NCBI GenBank assembly: GCA_013140935.1
Contig: JABFSD010000483.1
Location: forward strand, 1 to 5,192
Length of the DNA: 5,192 bases
Origin: Acidobacteriota bacterium
Lineage (GTDB): Bacteria > Acidobacteriota > Blastocatellia > RBC074
Direction of reading: 5' to 3'
Shown here in pieces: positions 1-4,713 of the stretch. Within the stretch, counting starts at the first letter, position 1. Each line of letters begins with the position of its first letter. A model generated the notes under the pieces. The model had not been told where the DNA came from. It worked only from the letters and a program-made list of their open reading frames with translations, and ran no database searches. A program made the position numbers and the translations under genes.

Positions 1-1567
1 TCCAACTGGTGAGCCAGGTCGGACGGTTTGGTAATATGCCAAGCTGACGTGAAGCACCGGTGGAATAGCCCACCAGCCAGATTTCATAACGTCCATCACG
101 GATGGACAAGTAGGCGATGCCTGTTCCGTCGGGCGACCAGACCGGGCCAAAATCGTTCCAACTGTCATTGGTAAGATTGCGTGGTGCATCGCCGTCCACT
201 TGTTTGAGATAAATGTCAGGCTGCCCGTTTTGTACTTTGGCAAAGACCAACAAGTTACCGTCCGGCGAACTGCTGAGTACGGTAGCTGCTTGATTGGGTT
301 CGGTTTTCCAGCTTTCTACTAAGCGAAATTTCAATTGCGAGGGAATGGTGGGTTCAAATTCATCGCGGGAGAATCGCCACACCAGCACCATCCCGCCGAC
401 CACCAACGCGACGCTTGCCCAAATCCACCATTGACGCATCCAGAAGCGCCAGCTTCTGGTTTCAGCCAGTCGTGTGCTGAATTGCGTTTCTTCTGTCAGT
501 TGCTGCAACGCGGTTGCCATTTCAGTGGCCGTTTGCAACCGCTGCGTTGAATCTTTGTCCAATGCCTCGGCAATCAATCGCTGCAATGGCGCAGGCATTG
601 AGGCAGGCAATGCCGCAGGCTCCGCTTCTAAAATCGCCGCCATCGTTTGCGTCGCCGTCGCGCGCGCAAACGGATGTTTCCCCGTCAACATTTCATAAAG
701 CACGACGCCGAGGCTGAAGACATCGGTGCGCGCGTCTACGGTTTCGCCGCGCGCCTGTTCGGGCGACATGTAGCGAATCGTGCCGAGCAATGCGCCTGCC
801 GCCGTTTGGGAGTGCGGAGTGCGGAGTGCGGAGTGCGGATTCTCTTCGTCGTGGGTTTCGTCTTTCGCTTCGGGCAGCGCGTCGGTCAGTTTCGCCAAGC
901 CGAAGTCCAGCACTTTGACGAAGCCGTCGCGGCGCAACATCACATTCTCTGGCTTGATGTCACGATGGACGATGTCGGCGGCGTGCGCGGCGGCCAAGGC
1001 TCTGGCGATTTGTTGCGCGAGGTCGAGGGCTTCGTTGACCGGCAACGCGCCGCGTTCGTTGAGATGTTCGCGCAAGGTCTGGCCGTCTACGAATTCGGTG
1101 ACGATGTAATAGACGCCTTCGTGTTGGCCGGTGTCGTGCAGCGTGACGATGTTGGGATGATTGAGCGCCGTCGTAGCGCGCGCTTCCTGTTCAAAACGAT
1201 GGATGCGTTGCGGGTTTTGGCTAAACTCGGTGGGCAAGAGTTTGAGCGCGACTTGGCGATGCAAGCGCGTGTCTTCGGCGAGGAAGACTTCGCCCATGCC
1301 GCCTGTGCCGAGCAACGACAACAATTGGTACTGCCCGACGTGCGTGCCCAAACGCGCCGACGCATCGAGCGGCGCAGACCCAGCGACGGATTGCGAGAGA
1401 AAGCCGTGAGCTTCGGCGCGCGCCGCGAGCAACGAAACGACTTCGCGTTGCAACGTCGCGTCGCCCGCGCAGGCGTGCGCGAGAAAGGCTGCGCGCTCGG
1501 CGTCAGGCAGTTCCAGCGCGTCGTAATACAAGTCTTCGATTTGTCGCCATTCCGTCAGGTTAGGCAT
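1..1567 (-). CDS. Transmembrane Ser/Thr protein kinase with PD40/TolB-like C-terminus (partial, C-terminal end off window)
   Basis: A single frame stays open for 522 codons from the ATG at 1567 to the window edge. It encodes an ATP-dependent Hanks-type kinase. Residues 1-78 are a helical leader seen in acidobacterial kinases. The glycine loop is LGTGGMGEV (86-94), the ATP lysine is K109 in VALKLLP, the catalytic loop is HRDIKPEN (201-208), followed by DFG (221-223), SPE (268-270) and D282 in DVFSLG, so the enzyme should be active. A Trp-rich hydrophobic segment at about 379-397 is the single membrane helix. After it, two SPDG-type motifs (SSSPDGNLLVF and VWSPDGTGIAYL) mark PD40/WD40-like propeller blades, presumably periplasmic and possibly sensory. 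It starts 5 bp after the sigma-factor stop; GGAAA lies 11 nt before the ATG. An in-frame GTG at 1576 overlaps that stop as GTGA and is an alternative coupled start. The substrate is unknown; the upstream sigma factor is a candidate partner by context only. Confidence 0.95.
   Translation of the reverse strand, partial: MPNLTEWRQIEDLYYDALELPDAERAAFLAHACAGDATLQREVVSLLAARAEAHGFLSQSVAGSAPLDASARLGTHVGQYQLLSLLGTGGMGEVFLAEDTRLHRQVALKLLPTEFSQNPQRIHRFEQEARATTALNHPNIVTLHDTGQHEGVYYIVTEFVDGQTLREHLNERGALPVNEALDLAQQIARALAAAHAADIVHRDIKPENVMLRRDGFVKVLDFGLAKLTDALPEAKDETHDEENPHSALRTPHSQTAAGALLGTIRYMSPEQARGETVDARTDVFSLGVVLYEMLTGKHPFARATATQTMAAILEAEPAALPASMPAPLQRLIAEALDKDSTQRLQTATEMATALQQLTEETQFSTRLAETRSWRFWMRQWWIWASVALVVGGMVLVWRFSRDEFEPTIPSQLKFRLVESWKTEPNQAATVLSSSPDGNLLVFAKVQNGQPDIYLKQVDGDAPRNLTNDSWNDFGPVWSPDGTGIAYLSIRDGRYEIWLVGYSTGASRQLGILPNRPTWLTSW
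809..839. repeat. Heptanucleotide tandem repeat (GGAGTGC, 4.4 copies) inside the kinase gene
   Basis: Four perfect head-to-tail copies of GGAGTGC plus GGA run through this stretch. On the coding (minus) strand they encode kinase residues 243-253 (NPHSALRTPHS), in the activation loop between DFG (221) and SPE (268). The unit is not a multiple of three, so gain or loss of one copy would shift the frame and remove the C-lobe of the kinase, the membrane helix and the propeller, while a change of three copies would keep the frame. The peptide shows the repeat as PHS...PHS. Confidence 0.95.
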
Positions 1568-1572
1568 AACGT

Positions 1573-2139
1573 TCACTGTTTCCGCAATTCACGATAGAGC
1601 CACGATTGCGCGAAATCCCAATCGCGCGCGATGGTGCGCGGCGAAGTGCGCAAGACTTCGGCGGTTTCTTCGATGCTCAAGCCCGCGAAGAAACGCAACT
1701 CAACGACGCGGCTTTTGCGCCGGTCGAATTCCGCCAACGCATTCATCGCTTCATCGAGCGCGAGCAAATCGGGGCGACGATTCCAGACGACGTTGGCGGC
1801 TTCGCTTAACGAGACGTGCAAGGCGCGGTCGCCGCGTTTGTGCGATTGTTGGCGGCGCGCTTCGTCAACCAGAATCTGCCGCATGAAAGTCGCAGCCAAG
1901 CCGAAAAAGTGCGCGCGGTTTTGCCAACTCGCCGACTGCCAGTCCATCAGTTTGACCCACGCTTCATTGACCAGCGCCGTCGTTTGCAACAGATGAGCGG
2001 GCGATTGTTTGTGCAGGTAATGCTTCGCCAAACGGCGTAACTCTTCGTCCACGAGTGGAGCGAGTTGGGCGAGCGCCTCGGCGTCGCCTGCGCCCCAGGC
2101 CGTGAGCAAAGCAGAGACTTCATGTGTGGTTACAGACAT
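1573..2139 (-). CDS. ECF-type RNA polymerase sigma-70 factor
   Basis: This 188-residue protein has the length and layout of an ECF sigma factor with only regions 2 and 4. Region 2 covers about residues 8-100. It includes TTALVNEAWVKLMD (53-66), then FFGLAATFMRQILVDEARR (78-96), which corresponds to regions 2.3-2.4 that melt and read the -10 element. Region 4 covers about 128-187, with the helix-turn-helix around LSIEETAEVLRTSPRTIARDW (154-174), which reads the -35 element. The family (TIGR02999-like, common in Acidobacteria and Planctomycetes) often sits next to Ser/Thr kinases rather than classic anti-sigma factors, which fits the kinase 5 bp downstream. The ATG at 2139 has no good Shine-Dalgarno sequence upstream, so initiation may be weak or leaderless. 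No anti-sigma gene is visible in the window. Its targets are not shown by the sequence; autoregulation or control of the divergent secreted genes is inference. Confidence 0.93.
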   Translation of the reverse strand: MSVTTHEVSALLTAWGAGDAEALAQLAPLVDEELRRLAKHYLHKQSPAHLLQTTALVNEAWVKLMDWQSASWQNRAHFFGLAATFMRQILVDEARRQQSHKRGDRALHVSLSEAANVVWNRRPDLLALDEAMNALAEFDRRKSRVVELRFFAGLSIEETAEVLRTSPRTIARDWDFAQSWLYRELRKQ

Positions 2140-2161
2140 AGGCGTTTAATGGAAAAAAAGC

Positions 2162-2179
2162 CGTCAGTCGTGACAGACG
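2162..2179. promoter_or_regulatory. Imperfect palindrome upstream of the sigma gene (possible operator)
   Basis: CGTCAGTCGTGACAGACG is an 18-bp dyad in which 7 of 9 position pairs are complementary. It lies 23 bp upstream of the sigma-factor start codon, where a transcription regulator could bind. GTCAG recurs at 2201 and 2224. No known operator matches it by eye, so function is a guess. Confidence 0.3.
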
Positions 2180-2199
2180 CAAAAATTATTTTCGGAAGC

Positions 2200-2227
2200 T
2201 GTCAGGGTGATGGCAGTTTCCGCGTCA
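2200..2227 (+). promoter_or_regulatory. Candidate ECF-sigma-type promoter reading toward the secreted-protein genes
   Basis: TGTCAG (2200-2205) and GCGTCA (2222-2227) are separated by 16 bp. This resembles the two-block layout of ECF promoters, where a -10 block often contains CGTC. If real, transcription would begin near 2235 and give a leader of about 320 nt before the start codon at 2558. It could be a target of the divergent sigma factor, but the -35 block is not a clear consensus and the match is by eye only. Confidence 0.3.
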
Positions 2228-2325
2228 GGTTTTCGTATTACTCAGTTGGAAGCGATGAAGAATCGTTTCTGCGTGGGAAGCGAGACGCCACTGGTTTGGT
2301 CACTGGTAAGGCGTTTCGTTATCCC

Positions 2326-2360
2326 GTGCGGAGTGGTGATGTCCAGCCTTTTCACCGCAC
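2326..2360. other. Weak bulged hairpin in the intergenic region
   Basis: GTGCG (2326-2330) and GTGA (2336-2339) can pair with TCAC (2352-2355) and CGCAC (2356-2360), giving nine pairs with a 5-nt bulge. No T-run follows, so it is not a typical terminator. It would lie in the leader of the 2558 gene if transcription starts near 2235. Confidence 0.3.
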
Positions 2361-2490
2361 AAGCAACTTTCGATGTTTCAACTAAAAAGTGGCTGTGGAG
2401 TCAATGGACGCATACTAAAACCAAAGACTCGCGCCACACAACGGCAAAGTGGCGACGCTGCAAAATATGTTTTCAGCAAACCTTTGCACA

Positions 2491-2530
2491 GGCGACGTGT
2501 GTTCACACTCCCCCTTGGACACACGTCGTC
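2491..2530 (+). promoter_or_regulatory. Hairpin in the 5' leader just upstream of the 2558 gene
   Basis: CGACGTGTGT (2493-2502) pairs perfectly with ACACACGTCG (2519-2528), and one G-T and one G-C pair extend the stem outward to 2491/2530. The loop is 16 nt. The stem ends 13 nt before the AAGGAG ribosome binding site. A competing small palindrome, GTGTGTTCACAC (2497-2508), uses the same left arm. It may stabilise the mRNA, tune translation or bind a protein; the sequence does not say which. Confidence 0.5.
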
Positions 2531-2543
2531 GCACACCAATAAC

Positions 2544-2549
2544 AAGGAG
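2544..2549 (+). promoter_or_regulatory. Shine-Dalgarno site AAGGAG for the 2558 gene
   Basis: AAGGAG stands 8 nt before the ATG at 2558 and is close to the ideal anti-16S match. It fixes this start codon and implies efficient translation. Confidence 0.85.
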
Positions 2550-2557
2550 CTATACCC

Positions 2558-3385
2558 ATGAACACTCTTCGACAAACGATTTTTTCCACTACGCTGACCC
2601 TGGCTTTCGCGCTGTGGTGTATGAGCGCGAGTTTTTTTACGGCTTTCGCGCAAGGCGGTTCTCATCGCGCACCAAGCTGCACGGCGGGTACGGCGAGCGG
2701 CACGTATGGCTATCACATGGAAGGCCAAATCCTGGGCGTCGGGCCATTTCTGGTCAACGGACTTTTCACGCACTACCCGGATGGCACGAGCGATGCAAAC
2801 GTAGCCTCCGTCGTAAACGGTCAACTCATAGAAGGGCCGGGCACGGGCGGTACGTGGACGATCAAGAGCGATTGCACGGGCACGGGCAAATTCCGCGCGG
2901 CTGCCTTGAATCTGGACGTAACCTATAACTTCATCGCCACTGACGGCGGTGAACAGATTGAATTATTGAACACCAACCCCGGCGTCTTGCTGCACGGCGT
3001 AGGGCGCCGCATCGCCAAAGCGGGCAAAGCGCCAAACTGCAACAACGGCACGCTTGTCGGCGCTTATGGCTATCGCCTGGGCGGCAGCCTTCCCAACGTA
3101 CCTGCCTTCATCATTGCCGGAACCTTCACCCACGCCGTGGACGATAGCTACAAAGGCCTTTGGACGGGCACGGACACGTTTAACGCGATGGGGCAATACC
3201 TGCCGCGCGTCAACACCGGCACTTACACGATCAACAACAACTGCCGGGGCGTAGGCTTTTACACCGACAATCTCGGCAACAAAATCAATTACGTGATGAC
3301 CGTCGTGGACGGCGGCGACACGATTTACATTATGGGCAATGAGCCAGGCATCTCTGCTTCTGGCATCGGCTATCGCATCAAGTAA
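2558..3385 (+). CDS. Secreted protein with two tandem copies of a beta-rich domain, function unknown
   Basis: This 275-residue protein begins with a signal peptide: a basic start (MNTLRQ), a hydrophobic core to about residue 28 and an AFA-Q cleavage site near residue 30. The mature part is two copies of one domain, about 41-151 and 161-274. Each opens with Cys, then GTYGY or GAYGY, has a GLFTH or GTFTH strand, then GTWTIKSDCTGTG or GTYTINNNCRGVG, a DGGE or DGGD turn, and ends in G-x-G-x-R-I. Each copy has exactly two cysteines (C41/C106 and C161/C229), which suggests one disulfide per domain. The GTYT-x-N-x-DCTG pattern is known to me from many uncharacterised acidobacterial exported proteins. 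The alternating hydrophobic pattern suggests small beta-barrels. No catalytic motif or lipobox is visible, so a soluble exported or surface role is inferred. It lies divergent from the sigma factor and 36 bp before another exported protein gene. Confidence 0.9.
   Translation: MNTLRQTIFSTTLTLAFALWCMSASFFTAFAQGGSHRAPSCTAGTASGTYGYHMEGQILGVGPFLVNGLFTHYPDGTSDANVASVVNGQLIEGPGTGGTWTIKSDCTGTGKFRAAALNLDVTYNFIATDGGEQIELLNTNPGVLLHGVGRRIAKAGKAPNCNNGTLVGAYGYRLGGSLPNVPAFIIAGTFTHAVDDSYKGLWTGTDTFNAMGQYLPRVNTGTYTINNNCRGVGFYTDNLGNKINYVMTVVDGGDTIYIMGNEPGISASGIGYRIK
2678..3379 (+). repeat. Intragenic domain duplication in the 2558 gene
   Basis: Codons 41-151 (2678-3010) and 161-274 (3038-3379) encode two diverged copies of the same domain, joined by a short linker (AKAGKAPN). 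Alignable blocks include GTYGYHMEGQ with GAYGYRLGGS, FTHYPDG with FTHAVDD, and DGGEQIELLNTNPG with DGGDTIYIMGNEPG. The copies are clearly homologous but well diverged, so the duplication is old. Confidence 0.85.
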
Positions 3386-3409
3386 ACCTTTCATCAAAGA
3401 CGGGCAAGC

Positions 3410-3415
3410 AAGGAG
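3410..3415 (+). promoter_or_regulatory. Shine-Dalgarno site AAGGAG for the 3422 gene
   Basis: AAGGAG lies 6 nt before the ATG at 3422, inside the 36-bp gap after the previous stop codon. It supports this start. I see no terminator in the gap, which supports cotranscription with the 2558 gene. Confidence 0.85.
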
Positions 3416-3421
3416 AAAACC

Positions 3422-4018
3422 ATGACTCGATTACCTTCAGTAAAACTCAGGTTGTTATTCATCGGCGTTGGATTATTGGTCAGCGCCGGAGCGCCGCACA
3501 GCCGCACGCAAGCGCAGGGCGGGCCGGCACGTGGCAACGCCTGTTGCGATCAAATCGCTGGTCAGGGACGCGGCATCGCCACCGCCGCCGATACGTTTTC
3601 GGTGGACGCTACGTTCTCGATCAGCGGCAGGCTGTTCGGCGGCGTATTCGGCGCGCGCACGATGGAATTCAAATCCACTACGCGGTTGTTGACGCAAAGT
3701 CCGCCGACGGCAGACGGCACGATCAATGCGATTACTTCGCACGTGCTCGAAGCCAAAGGCTACAGCGATGAAGACGGTGTTTGCGAACCCGGCGAAGACT
3801 GTCTGATTACGCTGGATCGCGCGGCGCTGATTCCAACCGCTACGCCGGGCTTGATGAAGCTGCGTTCCATTCTCGCTTTCTCTGGCGGGCAGGGACGTTT
3901 CGAGAAAGCCTGCGGCAAGATTGACGGCACCGAGGGCGAAGGCGAAATCAACTTCGCCGCGACGCCGCCGACCGTGCGCTGGACGTTCAACGAAGGACGG
4001 CTGTGCTATTGCCCGTAG
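3422..4018 (+). CDS. Secreted cysteine-containing protein with a calcium-loop-like motif, function unknown
   Basis: This 198-residue protein starts with a signal peptide (MTRLPSVKLR, then a hydrophobic run LLFIGVGLLVSAG) and probable cleavage near QAQ-GG around residue 32. The mature part has seven cysteines (41, 42, 121, 127, 164, 195, 197), consistent with disulfides in the periplasm or outside the cell. Residues 115-127 (SDEDGVCEPGEDC) resemble the Asp-rich calcium loops of dockerin or thrombospondin type 3 repeats, with a Cys pair six residues apart. Residues 154-181 (SGGQGRFEKACGKIDG..., then EGEGEINF) resemble the GGTGRF...G pattern of small beta-barrels such as the allene-oxide-cyclase-like fold, a weak similarity by eye. 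No enzyme motif is recognised. It is probably in an operon with the upstream duplicated-domain protein, with which it shares the exported, Gly-rich, beta-type character but no clear homology. Confidence 0.88.
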   Translation: MTRLPSVKLRLLFIGVGLLVSAGAPHSRTQAQGGPARGNACCDQIAGQGRGIATAADTFSVDATFSISGRLFGGVFGARTMEFKSTTRLLTQSPPTADGTINAITSHVLEAKGYSDEDGVCEPGEDCLITLDRAALIPTATPGLMKLRSILAFSGGQGRFEKACGKIDGTEGEGEINFAATPPTVRWTFNEGRLCYCP

Positions 4019-4047
4019 TGATTTTTCCGACGCGTTCTTAGCCGCTG

Positions 4048-4091
4048 TGTGGCGCGGCCTCAATGGGCTTCAACTGTGAGGCCGCGCCGCA
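4048..4091 (+). terminator. Strong GC hairpin after the 3422 gene (terminator-like, no U-tract)
   Basis: GGCGCGGCCTCA (4051-4062) pairs perfectly with TGAGGCCGCGCC (4077-4088), and three further pairs (one of them G-U) extend it to 4048/4091. The loop is 14 nt. It starts 29 nt after the stop at 4018. No T-run follows on the plus strand, so it is not a canonical intrinsic terminator. It may block 3' decay, slow polymerase or act as a repeat element. Confidence 0.6.
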
Positions 4092-4135
4092 ATGAAACGG
4101 GTGAAGACGAAAAGATCGTCGTGCAAACCTTTGCG

Positions 4136-4151
4136 GCTCTCGCTTGAGAGC
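4136..4151 (+). other. Small hairpin in the leader of the DUF3303 gene
   Basis: GCTCTC (4136-4141) and GAGAGC (4146-4151) form a perfect 6-bp stem with a GCTT tetraloop, 42 nt before the DUF3303 start codon. No T-run follows. It could be a leader structure or chance. Confidence 0.35.
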
Positions 4152-4183
4152 AAATCAAAACAACCAGGCAGTACTTCAACGAA

Positions 4184-4188
4184 AGGAA
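4184..4188 (+). promoter_or_regulatory. Shine-Dalgarno site AGGAA that sets the DUF3303 start
   Basis: AGGAA, within GAAAGGAAAC, stands 5 nt before the ATG at 4194. The upstream in-frame ATG at 4092 directly abuts the right arm of the 4048-4091 hairpin and has no such site, so 4194 is the better start. Confidence 0.75.
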
Positions 4189-4193
4189 ACACC

Positions 4194-4490
4194 ATGAAAT
4201 TCATGGTTACGTGGCAAATACATCAAGGGAAGATACAGGAAGCCTACGCGCTCTTTTCGGCCATGACGCCGGAGCAGGATGCGGCGGATCGGGGCAGCCA
4301 GGTCAAACAAATTGGCCGCTGGCATGACGTAGTGCGCGGTCGCGGCGTCACCATCTGCGAATCAGACAGCGCCTCAGCGGTCTCGAATTGGTGTATGAAC
4401 TGGAGCGGCTTGCTCGATTTAGACATAGCCGTAATTTTGGATGACGACGAGACGCGTGCTTTGGGTAAAGCCCGTGCGAAGAGTTCTTAG
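4194..4490 (+). CDS. DUF3303 family protein
   Basis: This 98-residue protein has the features I know from DUF3303 proteins: an MKFMVTWQIHQ start, the AYALFSAMTPEQ helix (17-28), IGRWHDV (40-46) with the conserved Trp-His, the CESDSASAVSNWCMNW segment (55-70) and a C-terminal DLDIAVILDDDETRALGKA. The length is normal for the family. The pattern of a short first strand, helix, RWHD strand, ESD strand and helix resembles a small ferredoxin-like (dimeric alpha-beta barrel) fold. No biochemical function is established that I know of. It has no signal peptide or membrane segment and should be cytoplasmic, unlike its exported neighbours. The frame is open back to an ATG at 4092, which would add 34 Lys/Ser-rich residues foreign to the family, so I chose 4194. 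It is flanked by strong hairpins on both sides and may be its own transcription unit. Confidence 0.9.
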   Translation: MKFMVTWQIHQGKIQEAYALFSAMTPEQDAADRGSQVKQIGRWHDVVRGRGVTICESDSASAVSNWCMNWSGLLDLDIAVILDDDETRALGKARAKSS

Positions 4491-4512
4491 ATCGGTTTGC
4501 GATTAGATTTAA

Positions 4513-4571
4513 GGGAAGCGTGGTGGCTGTGAGGCGGGTTCTCAACCGGCCCCACAGCCACCACGCTTCCC
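4513..4571. repeat. Long hairpin element, copy 1 of an inverted REP-like pair
   Basis: Two 28-nt arms (4513-4540 and 4544-4571) flank a 3-nt CTC apex, with 26 of 28 positions paired. The outer 19 bp (GGGAAGCGTGGTGGCTGTG and its complement) are perfect. The mismatches are one A-C and one G-G. The inner part (4528-4556) is repeated in inverted orientation at 4591-4619. No T-run follows either end. It may act as a transcript barrier after the DUF3303 gene or be a mobile REP-like repeat. Confidence 0.9.
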
Positions 4572-4586
4572 GATAAGGTTCGCTGC

Positions 4587-4623
4587 GCGGTGTGGGGCCG
4601 GTTGGGAACCCGCCCCACACCGC
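4587..4623. repeat. Hairpin element, copy 2 of an inverted REP-like pair
   Basis: Two 17-nt arms (4587-4603 and 4607-4623) flank a GGG apex with one C-C mismatch. The outer 12 bp (GCGGTGTGGGGC and its complement) are perfect. The reverse complement of 4591-4619 matches 4528-4556 of copy 1 at 27 of 29 positions, so the two hairpins share a core in opposite orientation, 15 bp apart. The outer stem differs from that of copy 1 but is equally well paired. Confidence 0.9.
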
Positions 4624-4699
4624 ATCACCCGGTAAACGCAATCACTCCCAACCCGCAATCTTTTCCGTGAGCCGCGCCCCATGCGTCGCTCGCTTAACC

Positions 4700-4706
4700 A
4701 GAGGTG
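4700..4706 (+). promoter_or_regulatory. Shine-Dalgarno site AGAGGTG for the 4714 gene
   Basis: AGAGGTG lies 7 nt before the ATG at 4714 and supports that start over an ATG in another frame at 4704, which overlaps the site itself. Confidence 0.7.
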
Positions 4707-4713
4707 TATTCAA

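Larger units (their letters stand above)
2140..2557. other. Divergent intergenic region without a convincing gene
   Basis: This 418-bp stretch separates the minus-strand sigma/kinase operon from the plus-strand secreted-protein genes. Open frames in it (for example 2207-2542) have no recognisable domain, no good ribosome binding site and an unnatural Trp/His/Thr-rich tail, so I do not call them. It must hold the promoters for both directions. An AT-rich block sits near the sigma gene (about 2148-2192). The supported sub-features are a palindrome at 2162-2179, a candidate ECF promoter at 2200-2227, and hairpins at 2326-2360 and 2491-2530. Confidence 0.7.
4491..4713. other. Intergenic region dominated by paired hairpins
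   Basis: These 223 bp between the DUF3303 gene and the next secreted-protein gene hold the two inverted hairpin elements (4513-4571 and 4587-4623). After them come about 75 bp (4624-4699) with no feature I recognise, then a ribosome binding site. Open frames across it are by-products of the inverted repeats. Confidence 0.75.

Noticed and set aside
266..302. SPE instead of APE in the kinase as a sign of degeneration
   Set aside because: SPE within MSPEQARG is usual in bacterial Hanks-type kinases, and all catalytic residues are present. The coordinates given are kinase residue numbers.
1087..1365. 92-codon minus-strand frame overlapping the kinase
   Set aside because: It is a frame-shifted reading of the kinase lobe. 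The true frame (start 1567) is uninterrupted, so there is no frameshift or pseudogene.
647..1597. 316-codon open frame on the plus strand
   Set aside because: It lies antisense to the kinase and the tail of the sigma gene. The minus-strand frame has every kinase motif; the plus frame has no recognisable domain and reflects GC-rich codon bias.
2207..2542. Possible small gene in the divergent intergenic region
   Set aside because: No ribosome binding site, no domain, odd composition, and it runs through the leader hairpin of the 2558 gene.
2515..2543. TTGGAC and AATAAC with 17-bp spacing as a housekeeping promoter
   Set aside because: It would start transcription on top of or after the ribosome binding site at 2544, leaving no usable leader.
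2378..2824. 148-codon minus-strand frame
   Set aside because: Arg/Ala/Ser-rich reading antisense to the signal-peptide gene at 2558, which has an ideal ribosome binding site and a clear domain structure.
2963..3397. 144-codon minus-strand frame
   Set aside because: Complement of the second domain copy of the 2558 protein; its composition is that of a mirror frame and no motif is present.
3473..4063. 196-codon minus-strand frame
   Set aside because: Antisense to the signal-peptide-bearing 3422 gene; Arg/Ala-rich with no domain, and it begins inside the 4048-4091 hairpin.
4092..4193. Upstream start for the DUF3303 gene at 4092
   Set aside because: It directly abuts the right arm of a strong hairpin, lacks a ribosome binding site and adds 34 residues that the family does not have.
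4513..4623. CRISPR array
   Set aside because: Only two units, in inverted rather than direct orientation, with no spacer pattern and no cas genes nearby.
4348..4641. 97-codon minus-strand frame
   Set aside because: It runs through both inverted hairpins and the antisense of the DUF3303 gene; the repeats explain its openness.
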